A stretch of 57,612 bases of DNA, from positions 1 to 57,612 of the forward strand of contig FR887342.1 of NCBI GenBank assembly GCA_000436755.1. The letters are read 5' to 3'. Below are positions 46,172-54,339 of this stretch, piece after piece. Below the pieces are notes generated by a model. The model ran no database searches and was not told where the DNA came from. It was given only the letters and a program-made list of their open reading frames with translations. Every line of letters starts with the position of its first letter. The first letter of the stretch is position 1. This DNA is from Clostridium sp. CAG:253. Its GTDB lineage: Bacteria; Bacillota; Clostridia; Lachnospirales; Lachnospiraceae. The position numbers and the translations under genes were made by a program.

Positions 46172-46528
46172 ATGGGGTTAAAAGAGACCGAAAATACTAC
46201 GGAAGTTGTCTTGGAGAGAATGGAAAATACAATGATGAATCTGGAACAGATGTCATTCGATTCAATCAATATAACAGACCGTATTGTAACATTGTTAAGT
46301 GATGCGAGAGAACTTCTTGCGGTACTTAAGTCAGGGGAGGAAGAAAAGAAGGAAGAAGCATTTCAGGGAGTTGAAAATATTTTTAATCAATTGCTTGACA
46401 CTTCATTTGAAGTAAATAATGTATCTCATGAATTAGAAAAAGAAACAGTTTATCAGAGAGAAACAGTTGAGTCGATAAAGCAGATTGTTGATTATCTTTA
46501 TTCAATTTCGGATGATGATATTTTTTAA
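46172..46528 (+). CDS. Small coiled-coil protein of unknown function
   Basis: A 118-residue acidic, entirely helical protein I do not recognise. It begins at the base after the radA stop, with GGAGG inside the end of radA, so translation is coupled. The heptad-like patterning (MENTMMNLEQMSFDSINITDRIVTLLSDARELLAVL and VNNVSHELEKETVYQRETVESIKQIVDYL) resembles methyl-accepting-type or spacer coiled coils but no family motif is evident. In many Firmicutes disA occupies this position after radA; this protein is unrelated to it. Confidence 0.7.
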   Translation: MGLKETENTTEVVLERMENTMMNLEQMSFDSINITDRIVTLLSDARELLAVLKSGEEEKKEEAFQGVENIFNQLLDTSFEVNNVSHELEKETVYQRETVESIKQIVDYLYSISDDDIF

Positions 46529-46549
46529 TAAAGGGAGAAAATCAAAATC

Positions 46550-47704
46550 ATGGGAAAATATGAATTTATCGCACCATGCCATTTCGGACTGGAGGCAGTT
46601 TTAAAAAAGGAAATAATACGTCTCGGCTATGAAATAGTGAAAGTTGAAGATGGGAAAGTGACTTTCACAGGTGATTCGGATGCAATTTGTCGTGCCAATA
46701 TCTTTTTGAGGACGACAGAAAGAATTTTGCTTAAAATAGGCAGTTTCAAGGCTACGACATTCGATGAGCTTTTTGAGGGAACAAAAGCACTGCCTTGGGA
46801 AGATTACATTCCTGAGAACGGCAGGTTCTGGGTCACAAAGGCAACATCAATAAAAAGTAAGCTGTTCAGTCCGTCAGATATTCAGTCGATTATGAAAAAG
46901 GCTATGGTTGACAGACTCAAATCAAAATATAATGTGAGCTGGTTCCAGGAAGACGGGGCTTCATTTCCGGTGAGAGTTACCCTTATGAAAGATGAGGTGG
47001 TAGTTGGACTTGATACGTCAGGTGATTCACTTCACAAAAGAGGTTATCGTCTTGCGACGGTGAAAGCACCTATCACGGAAACTCTTGCGGCAGCACTTAT
47101 AATGCTCACACCTTGGAATAAAGACCGAATCTTTCTTGACCCGTTTTGCGGCAGCGGTACTTTTCCGATAGAGGCGGCAATGATAGGGGCGAATATAGCA
47201 CCAGGAATGAACCGCTCGTTTATCTCAGAAGATTGGACGCATATTATACCTAAAAAGGAATGGTATGATGCCATCAACGAAGCTGAGGATATGATTATCA
47301 GAGATATTGAGATGGACATACAGGGATATGATATAAGTGACGGTGCAATAAAAGCAGCTATGGAAAATGCGAGAAATGCGGAAGTTGACCATCTTGTACA
47401 TTTTCAAAGGAGACCGTTAAGTCAGACAAGCCATCGCAAAAAATACGGATTTATCATAACAAATCCTCCGTATGGCAGGAGACTTGACGAGCCTGACGAG
47501 ATGCCGGCGCTTTATAAAGAAATAGGAAATGTTTACAGAAGTCTTGACTCATGGTCGATGTATCTTATCACTGCGTATGAGCAGGCGGAAAAATATATCG
47601 GCAAAAAAGCGGATAAAAACCGTAAGATATATAACGGAATGATGAAAACATATTTTTATCAATATATGGGGCCAAAGCCACCGAGAAAACCTAGAGAAAA
47701 TTAA
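46550..47704 (+). CDS. 23S rRNA (guanine-N2) methyltransferase-like protein (RlmL/YpsC family)
   Basis: A 384-residue class I RNA methyltransferase predicted to make m2G in 23S rRNA, like the first half of E. coli RlmL and B. subtilis YpsC. An N-terminal ferredoxin-like plus THUMP region (about 1-155; ANIFLRTTERILLKIGSF) binds RNA. The catalytic domain has FLDPFCGSGTFPIEAAM for SAM binding and the NPPYGRR motif that positions the target exocyclic amine. There is no second methyltransferase domain, in line with the Gram-positive form. GGGAG precedes the ATG. It closes the clpC-radA gene group. Confidence 0.9.
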   Translation: MGKYEFIAPCHFGLEAVLKKEIIRLGYEIVKVEDGKVTFTGDSDAICRANIFLRTTERILLKIGSFKATTFDELFEGTKALPWEDYIPENGRFWVTKATSIKSKLFSPSDIQSIMKKAMVDRLKSKYNVSWFQEDGASFPVRVTLMKDEVVVGLDTSGDSLHKRGYRLATVKAPITETLAAALIMLTPWNKDRIFLDPFCGSGTFPIEAAMIGANIAPGMNRSFISEDWTHIIPKKEWYDAINEAEDMIIRDIEMDIQGYDISDGAIKAAMENARNAEVDHLVHFQRRPLSQTSHRKKYGFIITNPPYGRRLDEPDEMPALYKEIGNVYRSLDSWSMYLITAYEQAEKYIGKKADKNRKIYNGMMKTYFYQYMGPKPPRKPREN

Positions 47705-47799
47705 GTAAAAAATATAACAGACGTATGGGGAACTTTGTTAATTTGAAAAAGGTTCCCTATAATATTGCATTTTATCTATTGAGTGAAAGGCGGCTTTTT

Positions 47800-48411
47800 A
47801 TGGCATTAGACAATAAATTAGGTATCATTGATTCAGCAGAACTTGCCAGACAGGAAGAAAAAATAAGCAAAAAGAAAGCGGCAATGATGTTTGAATCAGA
47901 TTTCTTTGACGAATTGAAACCGGGCTCTTTTGAAGCATTGGTTTCTATTCATAAATATTTGTTTGAGGACATTTATGATTTTGCGGGAAAAATAAGGGAT
48001 GTAAATCTTGCAAAAGGCAATTTTAGATTTGTTCCGATTATGTATCTGAATGAAGCATTAAGAAATATTGAAAAAATGCCTCAGAACAGTTTTGATGAAA
48101 TAATTGAAAAGTATGTTGAGATGAATATAGCGCATCCGTTCAGGGAGGGAAATGGACGAAGCACCAGGATATGGCTGGATAATATATTAAAATCTGAGAT
48201 TGGGCAGGTTGTTGACTGGAGTAAAGTTGACAAAGACGATTATCTTCTTGCGATGGAGAGAAGTCCTATAAAAGACATCGAAATAAAATATATATTAAAA
48301 AATGCACTTACGGATAAAATAAATGACAGAGATGTTTATATGAAAGGAATAGATAACAGCTACTATTATGAGGGTTATGTGACATATAAAACAGAAAATG
48401 TTTTAGAATAA
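47800..48411 (+). CDS. Class III Fic family AMPylase
   Basis: A 203-residue Fic-domain protein predicted to transfer AMP from ATP to a target hydroxyl. The ATG at 47800 is preferred over one 25 codons upstream because GAAAGGCGG precedes it and NKLGIIDSAELARQEEKIS is the usual N-terminus. The active-site motif HPFREGNGRSTR starts at H112 and is complete. Near the C-terminus S187-xxx-E191-G192 (SYYYEG) matches the inhibitory SxxxE(G/N) helix of class III Fic proteins, where the glutamate blocks productive ATP binding in cis. That explains why no antitoxin gene is present. It stands 95 bp after the rRNA methyltransferase gene and 21 bp before an ABC exporter. Confidence 0.88.
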   Translation: MALDNKLGIIDSAELARQEEKISKKKAAMMFESDFFDELKPGSFEALVSIHKYLFEDIYDFAGKIRDVNLAKGNFRFVPIMYLNEALRNIEKMPQNSFDEIIEKYVEMNIAHPFREGNGRSTRIWLDNILKSEIGQVVDWSKVDKDDYLLAMERSPIKDIEIKYILKNALTDKINDRDVYMKGIDNSYYYEGYVTYKTENVLE

Positions 48412-48432
48412 ATTAAAAAAATGGAGGACAAC

Positions 48433-50334
48433 ATGAAAGAACTATCGAAGTATATAAAGGACTACCAAAAAGAGTGTGTGCTTGGTCCTTTATTCAAACT
48501 GTTAGAGGCTTGTTTTGATCTTACGGTACCAATTGTCATGGCAAAGATAATAGATGATGGAATTGCAAAAAATGATTCACATTTTATTCTTGTATATGGT
48601 GGGATTCTTGTGATTTTAGCTGCTGTTGGACTTTTAAGTTCTATTACGGCACAGTATTTTGCGGCAAAAGCTGCTGTTGGCTTTGCAACAAACTTGAGAC
48701 ACGGACTTTTTAAACATATCGAGTCACTTTCTTTTACGGAGATGGATACGGTTGGTATCTCAACGCTGATTACAAGAATGACAAGTGACATAAATCAGAT
48801 GCAGTCAGGTGTCAATCTGGCGTTAAGACTGTTTTTACGCTCGCCGTTTATTGTATTTGGGGCGGCGGTTATGGCATTTACGGTTGATGTGAAGGCGGCT
48901 GTAGTATTTGCTGTCGTTATTCCGTTTCTTGCCATTGTTGTTCTTGGAATAATGGTTATCAGTATGCCGCTCTACAGAAAAGTTCAGGCAGGACTTGATA
49001 AGATTCTTGGAAGAACAAGACAGAATCTTACAGGTGTGCGTGTAATAAGAGCGTTTGATAAGGAAGAAGCAGAAAAAGTTGATTTTAATAATGAAAATCA
49101 GACACTTACAAATATGCAGCTTCTTGTCGGAAAAATAGCGGCACTCACAAATCCGATGACATATATTCTTTTGAATGCAGCACTTGTAGTGCTTCTCTAT
49201 GTTGGAGCTATAAGGGTCGATGGCGGCATGCTTACACAGGGAATGGTTATAGCACTTGTAAATTATATGTCGCAGATTCTTGTTGAGCTTATAAAACTTG
49301 CGAACACTATTGTAGTTTCGACAAAGGCTGTTGCATGCGGAAAGCGTATCCAGAGTGTATTTGAGATGAAGCCATCTATCACGGATAATGAAACAGACAG
49401 TGCTGTAAATGATGGAGATTCAGAGAGCGATATAGATAATGCACTGACAGGTGAAATTGAAGATGGTCTGGGGGATGCAGAGATTGCTAAGACAGGCGAA
49501 ACTGGAAATAGTCTGAAAAAAGCAGAGAGTGATACAGAGAAAGCACCGGTAAGTGCGCCTGAAAATGATTTCCAAGGTGCAGAGGTTGTCTTTGACAATG
49601 TAGATTTGACATATAAAGGAGCTGGTGATAAATCACTTTCAAATATATCATTTACGGCACCGGCAGGTGCTACAATCGGTATCATCGGAGGAACAGGTTC
49701 AGGAAAATCTTCACTTGTAAATCTTATACCGAGATTTTATGATGCAACTTCGGGAAGTGTAAATATTGACGGAAAGAATGTAAAAGATTACAAAGTGAGA
49801 GAGGTAAGAAATCTTGTCGGAATAGTAATGCAGAAAGCTGTATTGTTTAAGGGAAGTATAAGAGACAATATGAAGTGGGGCAATGACCAGGCGTCTGATG
49901 AAGAGATAAATTTTGCTCTTGAAAATGCACAGGCAGCAGAGGTAGTTGCAGGCAAAGAAGGTGGTCTTGACTATATGCTTGAGCAGAATGGACGAAATCT
50001 TTCAGGAGGTCAGAAACAGAGATTTACGATTGCAAGGGCATTGGTCAGAAAGCCGAAGGTTCTTATATTGGATGACAGTGCATCTGCACTTGATTTTGCA
50101 ACGGACGCAAAACTTAGAAAATCCCTTAAACAGCTCGGATATAGGCCGACAACATTTATTGTATCTCAGAGAACATCATCAATTCAGCATGCGGATATGA
50201 TACTTGTACTGGATGATGGAAAGATAGTCGGCAAGGGAACGCATGATGAACTTTTAAAAACGTGTGAAGTTTATAACGAAATATATATGTCACAGTTTAA
50301 GGATAAGAAAGCAGAAGGGGAGGTGACAGCATAA
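48433..50334 (+). CDS. Heterodimeric ABC exporter, subunit with degenerate ATPase site
   Basis: A 633-residue half-transporter with six membrane helices (about 10-310) and a nucleotide-binding domain. The ATG at 48433 is chosen because the ATG four codons earlier is part of the GGAGG ribosome site. The NBD has Walker A GGTGSGKSS (419-427), a normal signature LSGGQ (523-527), but D548 instead of the catalytic glutamate and Q579 instead of the H-loop histidine. This pattern marks the non-catalytic partner of heterodimeric exporters such as TM287/288. An acidic, low-complexity linker of about 60 residues (318-378) between membrane and ATPase domains is unusual. The stop overlaps the partner's start (TAATG). 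Confidence 0.92.
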   Translation: MKELSKYIKDYQKECVLGPLFKLLEACFDLTVPIVMAKIIDDGIAKNDSHFILVYGGILVILAAVGLLSSITAQYFAAKAAVGFATNLRHGLFKHIESLSFTEMDTVGISTLITRMTSDINQMQSGVNLALRLFLRSPFIVFGAAVMAFTVDVKAAVVFAVVIPFLAIVVLGIMVISMPLYRKVQAGLDKILGRTRQNLTGVRVIRAFDKEEAEKVDFNNENQTLTNMQLLVGKIAALTNPMTYILLNAALVVLLYVGAIRVDGGMLTQGMVIALVNYMSQILVELIKLANTIVVSTKAVACGKRIQSVFEMKPSITDNETDSAVNDGDSESDIDNALTGEIEDGLGDAEIAKTGETGNSLKKAESDTEKAPVSAPENDFQGAEVVFDNVDLTYKGAGDKSLSNISFTAPAGATIGIIGGTGSGKSSLVNLIPRFYDATSGSVNIDGKNVKDYKVREVRNLVGIVMQKAVLFKGSIRDNMKWGNDQASDEEINFALENAQAAEVVAGKEGGLDYMLEQNGRNLSGGQKQRFTIARALVRKPKVLILDDSASALDFATDAKLRKSLKQLGYRPTTFIVSQRTSSIQHADMILVLDDGKIVGKGTHDELLKTCEVYNEIYMSQFKDKKAEGEVTA

Positions 50335-52079
50335 TGGAAAAGAAAAAGACACAGTGGGAAACAATTAAACGTGTATTAAAATATACAAAAAAATATAATA
50401 TGTATATAGCTTTTTCGCTTATATTGGCAGCAGTTACCGTTGTACTTACGCTTTATCTTCCAATACTTACAGGTGATGCGGTTGACCTGATGCTTGGAAA
50501 AAGTGCTGTCAAATTTGCAGGTCTTATGGTTATCTTAAAAAAGATGATTGTAATAATAGCGTTTACCGCACTTGCACAGTGGCTTATGAATATCTGCAAT
50601 AATAAAATTACTTACAATGTCGTAAGGGATATTAGAAAAGATGCATTTGAGAAAATACAGATACTTCCGTTAAAATATATAGACGCACATCCGTCGGGTG
50701 ATGTGGTGAGCAGGGTAATTGCCGATGCCGACCAGTTCGCAGACGGACTTTTAATGGGATTTACACAGGCTTTTACAGGAGTACTTACGATACTTGGTAC
50801 ACTCGTATTTATGTTAAGTCTCAATGTCTGGATAACACTTGTTGTTGTAATAGTGACACCGTTATCGTTTTTTGTGGCAAGTTTCATTGCTAAAAGGACA
50901 TATACAATGTTTAAGCTGCAGTCAGTGACAAGGGGTGAACAGACGGCACTTATTGATGAAATGGTTGGAAACCAGAAAGTTGTCCAGGCATACGGACACG
51001 AAAAAGAGGCACTTGAAAAATTTGATGATATAAATAAGAGACTTCAGAAATATTCGCTTCAGGCAACATTCTTTTCTTCAATAACAAATCCTGCGACAAG
51101 ATTTGTAAACAATATCGTATATGCCGGAGTAGGAGTAACAGGAGCGTTTTTTGCATTGAACGGATACCTTTCAGTTGGAATGCTTTCATGCTTTTTAGGT
51201 TATGCAAATCAGTATACGAAACCGTTCAATGAGATTTCGGGCGTTGTAACAGAACTTCAGAATGCCATTGCATGTGCGGCGAGAGTTCTTGAACTTATTG
51301 ATGAAGAACCGCAGATACCGGAAGACAGTGACGCCGTGGAACTCTCAGACGTAAAAGGAGAAGTGGAACTTTCAAGCGTGTATTTCTCATATGTTGAGGA
51401 CAAGAAACTTATCACAGACTTTAATCTTAATGTAAAACCGGGACAGAGAGTTGCGATAGTAGGTCCTACAGGATGCGGAAAGACAACACTTATCAATCTT
51501 TTGATGAGATTTTATGATGTAAATGAGGGAAGTATAAAAGTAGACGGAACAGACATAAGACATCTTACAAGAGCGAGTCTTAGAAAAAATATAGGAATGG
51601 TGCTTCAGGAAACATGGCTTAAAGACGGTACAATATTTGAAAATATTGTTATGGGAAAACCTGATGCAACAAAAGAGGAAGTGATAGAGGCGGCAAAGGC
51701 AACGCATGCGCACAGTTTTATTAAGAGACTTCCAAACGGATATGACACTGTAATAAAAGAAGACGGAGATACTTTGTCACAGGGTCAGAAACAGCTTCTT
51801 TGTATAACAAGAGTAATGCTTTTGAAACCGCCTATGCTTATACTTGACGAGGCAACATCTTCTATAGATACCAGAACTGAGATAAAAATTCAGAATGCAT
51901 TCGGAAAGCTTATGGAGGGAAGAACAAGCTTCATAGTTGCACACAGGCTTTCAACAATACAGAATGCGGATATTATCCTTGTTATGAAAGATGGAAATAT
52001 AATAGAGCAGGGAAATCATGATGAACTGCTTGAGAGAAAGGGATTTTATTATAATCTTTATAATAGTCAATTTGCGTAA
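50334..52079 (+). CDS. Heterodimeric ABC exporter, catalytic subunit
   Basis: The 581-residue partner of the preceding gene, starting on the shared A of TAATG and after GGGGAGGTG. Six membrane helices (about 15-310) precede an NBD with Walker A GPTGCGKTT (377-385), catalytic E506 and H-loop H537, all intact. Its signature is LSQGQ (481-485) rather than LSGGQ, the expected counterpart that completes the partner's degenerate site. Together the two would form one hydrolysing and one non-hydrolysing ATP site. Substrates of such pairs include drugs, lipids and peptides; this one cannot be specified. Confidence 0.94.
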   Translation: MEKKKTQWETIKRVLKYTKKYNMYIAFSLILAAVTVVLTLYLPILTGDAVDLMLGKSAVKFAGLMVILKKMIVIIAFTALAQWLMNICNNKITYNVVRDIRKDAFEKIQILPLKYIDAHPSGDVVSRVIADADQFADGLLMGFTQAFTGVLTILGTLVFMLSLNVWITLVVVIVTPLSFFVASFIAKRTYTMFKLQSVTRGEQTALIDEMVGNQKVVQAYGHEKEALEKFDDINKRLQKYSLQATFFSSITNPATRFVNNIVYAGVGVTGAFFALNGYLSVGMLSCFLGYANQYTKPFNEISGVVTELQNAIACAARVLELIDEEPQIPEDSDAVELSDVKGEVELSSVYFSYVEDKKLITDFNLNVKPGQRVAIVGPTGCGKTTLINLLMRFYDVNEGSIKVDGTDIRHLTRASLRKNIGMVLQETWLKDGTIFENIVMGKPDATKEEVIEAAKATHAHSFIKRLPNGYDTVIKEDGDTLSQGQKQLLCITRVMLLKPPMLILDEATSSIDTRTEIKIQNAFGKLMEGRTSFIVAHRLSTIQNADIILVMKDGNIIEQGNHDELLERKGFYYNLYNSQFA

Positions 52080-52093
52080 AGGAGTAATAAATA

Positions 52094-52930
52094 ATGAGTA
52101 ACAAAATAGGAAAAGATAAAAAGGTTCTTGTTCTTGATTTAGACGGAACGTTAACAAATTCGCAGAAGGAAATTACGGATAAGACGCTGGAGGCTGTTTT
52201 CAGGATGCAGGAACATGGACATAAGGTTGTGATTGCGACGGGAAGACCGACGCCAGGGGCTCTGCCTATTGCAAAGAAGCTTAAACTTGAAAAATTTGGC
52301 GGCTTTATTGCGTCATTTAATGGGGGGCAGATTACCGATTGTGGCAGTGGAGAGGTGATTTATCAGCAGACACTTCCAAAAGATATTGTTCCTGAACTTT
52401 TTAAATTGGCGGAGGAATTAAATATCGGCTTTATTTCCTATGATAAAACAGGAATAATAGCGGCGGACAGACCTGACAAGTATATCGACCTTGAGGCAAG
52501 GATAAACCATCTGCCTGTTTCATATAAAAAGAATATTGCAGAGTATATAGATTTTCCACTTAACAAGTGTCTGGGTACGGCAGAACCGGAAGTTGCTCCT
52601 GAGAAAGAGCAGGCATTTATAGAAAAATTTGGCGACAGGATAAATGTTTCGCGTTCGGAGCCGTTTTTTATTGAGATTACACCAAATGGAATTGACAAGG
52701 CGGCTTCTTTAGAACATCTTTGTGAAATTATTGGCAGTTCAAGAGAAAATATGATAGCCTGTGGTGACGGATTTAATGACATATCAATGATAAAATATGC
52801 AGGTGTCGGTGTTGCAATGGCGAATGCGCAGGAAGAGGTAAAAGCGGCTGCGGATTATATAACTGTTTCTAATGACGAGGATGGTGTCGCAAAGGTTATA
52901 TATGAGATGATTTTAAAAGAAGATTTGTAA
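52094..52930 (+). CDS. Cof-type HAD phosphatase
   Basis: A 278-residue HAD-superfamily phosphatase of the Cof/IIB subfamily, which dephosphorylates sugar phosphates, nucleotides or cofactors. The nucleophile D15 and acid D17 lie in VLDLDGTL; VVIATGRP is motif II, a lysine follows in GIDKAASLEHL, and GDGFNDISMIKYAGVGVAM supplies the metal-binding aspartates. The cap domain lies between motifs II and III. AAAGGAG precedes the ATG. It is 14 bp after the exporter genes, so probably in the same transcript. Confidence 0.9.
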   Translation: MSNKIGKDKKVLVLDLDGTLTNSQKEITDKTLEAVFRMQEHGHKVVIATGRPTPGALPIAKKLKLEKFGGFIASFNGGQITDCGSGEVIYQQTLPKDIVPELFKLAEELNIGFISYDKTGIIAADRPDKYIDLEARINHLPVSYKKNIAEYIDFPLNKCLGTAEPEVAPEKEQAFIEKFGDRINVSRSEPFFIEITPNGIDKAASLEHLCEIIGSSRENMIACGDGFNDISMIKYAGVGVAMANAQEEVKAAADYITVSNDEDGVAKVIYEMILKEDL

Positions 52931-53064
52931 CAGAACAAAAAGTTATAGCGGATTATCCAAAAATTCATGGCAGTGCAGGCGTATTGTTTTAAAATATAAA
53001 AAACTAAAAATATTTTAAGTGAATATCTTTCATCAATAAAATGAAAAAAATTGAATGGAAGGTA

Positions 53065-53092
53065 TTTACTTTTTTTTTTATGGGGTTATAAT
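53065..53092 (+). promoter_or_regulatory. Promoter of oxidoreductase operon
   Basis: TTTACT (53065-53070) and TATAAT (53087-53092) with a 16-bp spacer lie about 70 bp upstream of the gamma-subunit start. The rest of the gap from 52931 is AT-rich, with a TTAAAATAT/ATATTTTAA inverted repeat at 52989-53018. Confidence 0.5.
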
Positions 53093-53164
53093 GGTACTTG
53101 CAGTTGAGAAAAAAACATTATTAAGGTGAAACAAATTCATCTAAAGAAAAAATGGAGGATTAAC

Positions 53165-53770
53165 ATGAATAACGGAATCGAAATAAGATGGCATGGTCGT
53201 GGTGGTCAGGGAGCAAAGACAGCAGCTTTACTTCTTGCAGATGTTGCATTTAAGACAGGACAGTATGTTCAGGGATTTCCTGAGTATGGTCCTGAGCGTA
53301 TGGGAGCACCTATTACAGCCTACAATCGAATTAGTGAAGATAAAATCCGTATTCATTCAAATATATACACACCGGATTATGTGGTTGTTGTTGATGAGAC
53401 ACTTCTTGATTCTGTAGATGTCACAGCAGGTCTTAAAAAAGACGGTGCAATTGTTATCAATACACCAAAGTCAAGAGATGAAATTAAAGATAAACTCAAG
53501 GGATATGAGGGAAGAGTTTATACTGTAGATGCCAGACATATCTCAGTAAAGACACTTGGAAAGAATTTTCCTAACTCACCAATGCTTGCAGCAGTTGTAG
53601 CAGTAAGCAATGTTATGCCAAGAGATACATTTATCAGAGAAATGAGAGCTTCATATCAGCATAAATTTGCTAAGAAACCGGAAGTTATTGACGGTAATAT
53701 GGAAGCACTTGAAATGACATTCGATACACTTGCAGAAGATATTGATAAAGACATGAGCATGAGTGCATAG
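53165..53770 (+). CDS. 2-oxoacid:ferredoxin oxidoreductase gamma subunit
   Basis: The gamma subunit of a four-subunit oxidoreductase that decarboxylates pyruvate or a related 2-oxoacid to an acyl-CoA, reducing ferredoxin. The ATG at 53165 follows TGGAGG, giving 201 residues. The N-terminal IEIRWHGRGGQGAKTAA is the family's nucleotide/CoA-contacting segment, followed by FPEYGPERMGAPITAYNRI. It should bind the CoA end of the reaction. It is separated from the delta subunit by 263 bp containing repeat fragments and a predicted structured RNA, whereas these genes are normally contiguous. Confidence 0.92.
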   Translation: MNNGIEIRWHGRGGQGAKTAALLLADVAFKTGQYVQGFPEYGPERMGAPITAYNRISEDKIRIHSNIYTPDYVVVVDETLLDSVDVTAGLKKDGAIVINTPKSRDEIKDKLKGYEGRVYTVDARHISVKTLGKNFPNSPMLAAVVAVSNVMPRDTFIREMRASYQHKFAKKPEVIDGNMEALEMTFDTLAEDIDKDMSMSA

Positions 53771-53780
53771 TGTAAAAAAA

Positions 53781-53844
53781 ATGATGCAAGGGTCAAAAGC
53801 AGATAGCAATAGAGCAATCTGTGACCACAATATCAAAAATAATG
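53781..53844 (+). repeat. Internally deleted copy of dispersed repeat
   Basis: The left end ATGATGCAAGGGTCAAAAGC and the following AGATAGCAAT match module A (53782-53810). The sequence then jumps to AGAGCAATCTGTG, the repeat's right-hand core, and decays. The junction falls at GCAAT, a 5-bp sequence present at both ends of the missing interior in the full copy (6714-6718 and 6836-6840), so a deletion between short direct repeats is the simplest origin. Confidence 0.7.
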
Positions 53845-53886
53845 TTAGATTAGATTAAAAGCTGACAAGAAATAAATGCCAAAAAT

Positions 53887-53981
53887 AAGTTGTCCTAAGC
53901 CACGTGAGGTGGCGCTTGAAAAACAGTAGCCAAACTGATTTTTCGTACGGTGCTCTGCATTAAAAGTGCAGGGCACAACTT
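53887..53981 (+). ncRNA. Predicted three-hairpin structured RNA before porD-type gene
   Basis: An outer helix AAGTT/AACTT (53887-53891 with 53977-53981) encloses three hairpins: GCCAC/GTGGC (53899-53903, 53909-53913); GAAAAACAGT/ACTGaTTTTTC (53918-53927, 53934-53944) with one bulged A; and GTGCTCTGCA/TGCAGGGCAC (53950-53959, 53967-53976) with a 7-nt loop. It contains no open reading frame and ends 52 nt before the delta-subunit start. I do not recognise it as a known riboswitch class. A weak attenuator or a small mobile element with inverted ends (AAGTTGTCC / GGGCACAACTT) are alternatives. Confidence 0.5.
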
Positions 53982-54033
53982 TTCAAAAGGCATAATTATT
54001 TCATTATTATATATAAAATGATTGGAGAAAAAA

Positions 54034-54339
54034 ATGAGAACCGATATAACAAAGATAAATGAGACAACTCCTGTCGATGGGCTGACAGAAGGTCTTATGG
54101 TATTTGCCGGAGGAACTTCTAAGCTTTTTAATACCGGAGAGTGGAGAACAAATACACCTGTATTTAAGGAAGATTTATGTAAACAGTGCTTACTCTGTGC
54201 ACCTGTCTGTCCGGATGTAAGTATTCCGGTAGTTGACGGAAAAAGACTTGACTTTGATTATGACCATTGCAAAGGCTGTGGAATTTGTGCAAAAGTCTGT
54301 CCGTTTGGAGCAATTGAAATGAAGGAGGGAGTGGAATAA
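54034..54339 (+). CDS. 2-oxoacid:ferredoxin oxidoreductase delta subunit (2[4Fe-4S] ferredoxin-like)
   Basis: The electron-transfer subunit, 101 residues. The ATG at 54034 follows TTGGAG. Two four-cysteine clusters are visible, CKQCLLCAPVCPD and CKGCGICAKVCPFGA, which hold two [4Fe-4S] centres that pass electrons to ferredoxin. Its stop overlaps the alpha-subunit start (TAATG), so translation is coupled. The preceding 263 bp contain a repeat and a structured element, so delta, alpha and beta might have partly separate control from gamma. Confidence 0.93.
   Translation: MRTDITKINETTPVDGLTEGLMVFAGGTSKLFNTGEWRTNTPVFKEDLCKQCLLCAPVCPDVSIPVVDGKRLDFDYDHCKGCGICAKVCPFGAIEMKEGVE

Noticed and set aside
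47704..47799. Possible antitoxin gene upstream of fic
   Set aside because: No open frame of suitable size is present; the SxxxEG motif at the Fic C-terminus supplies inhibition in cis. Only a GGGAAC/GTTCCC hairpin is seen.
53950..53983. Simple terminator after the gamma-subunit gene
   Set aside because: The hairpin is strong, but only four T residues follow, five bases away, and it is part of a larger multi-hairpin fold; kept as a possible attenuator, not annotated as a terminator.
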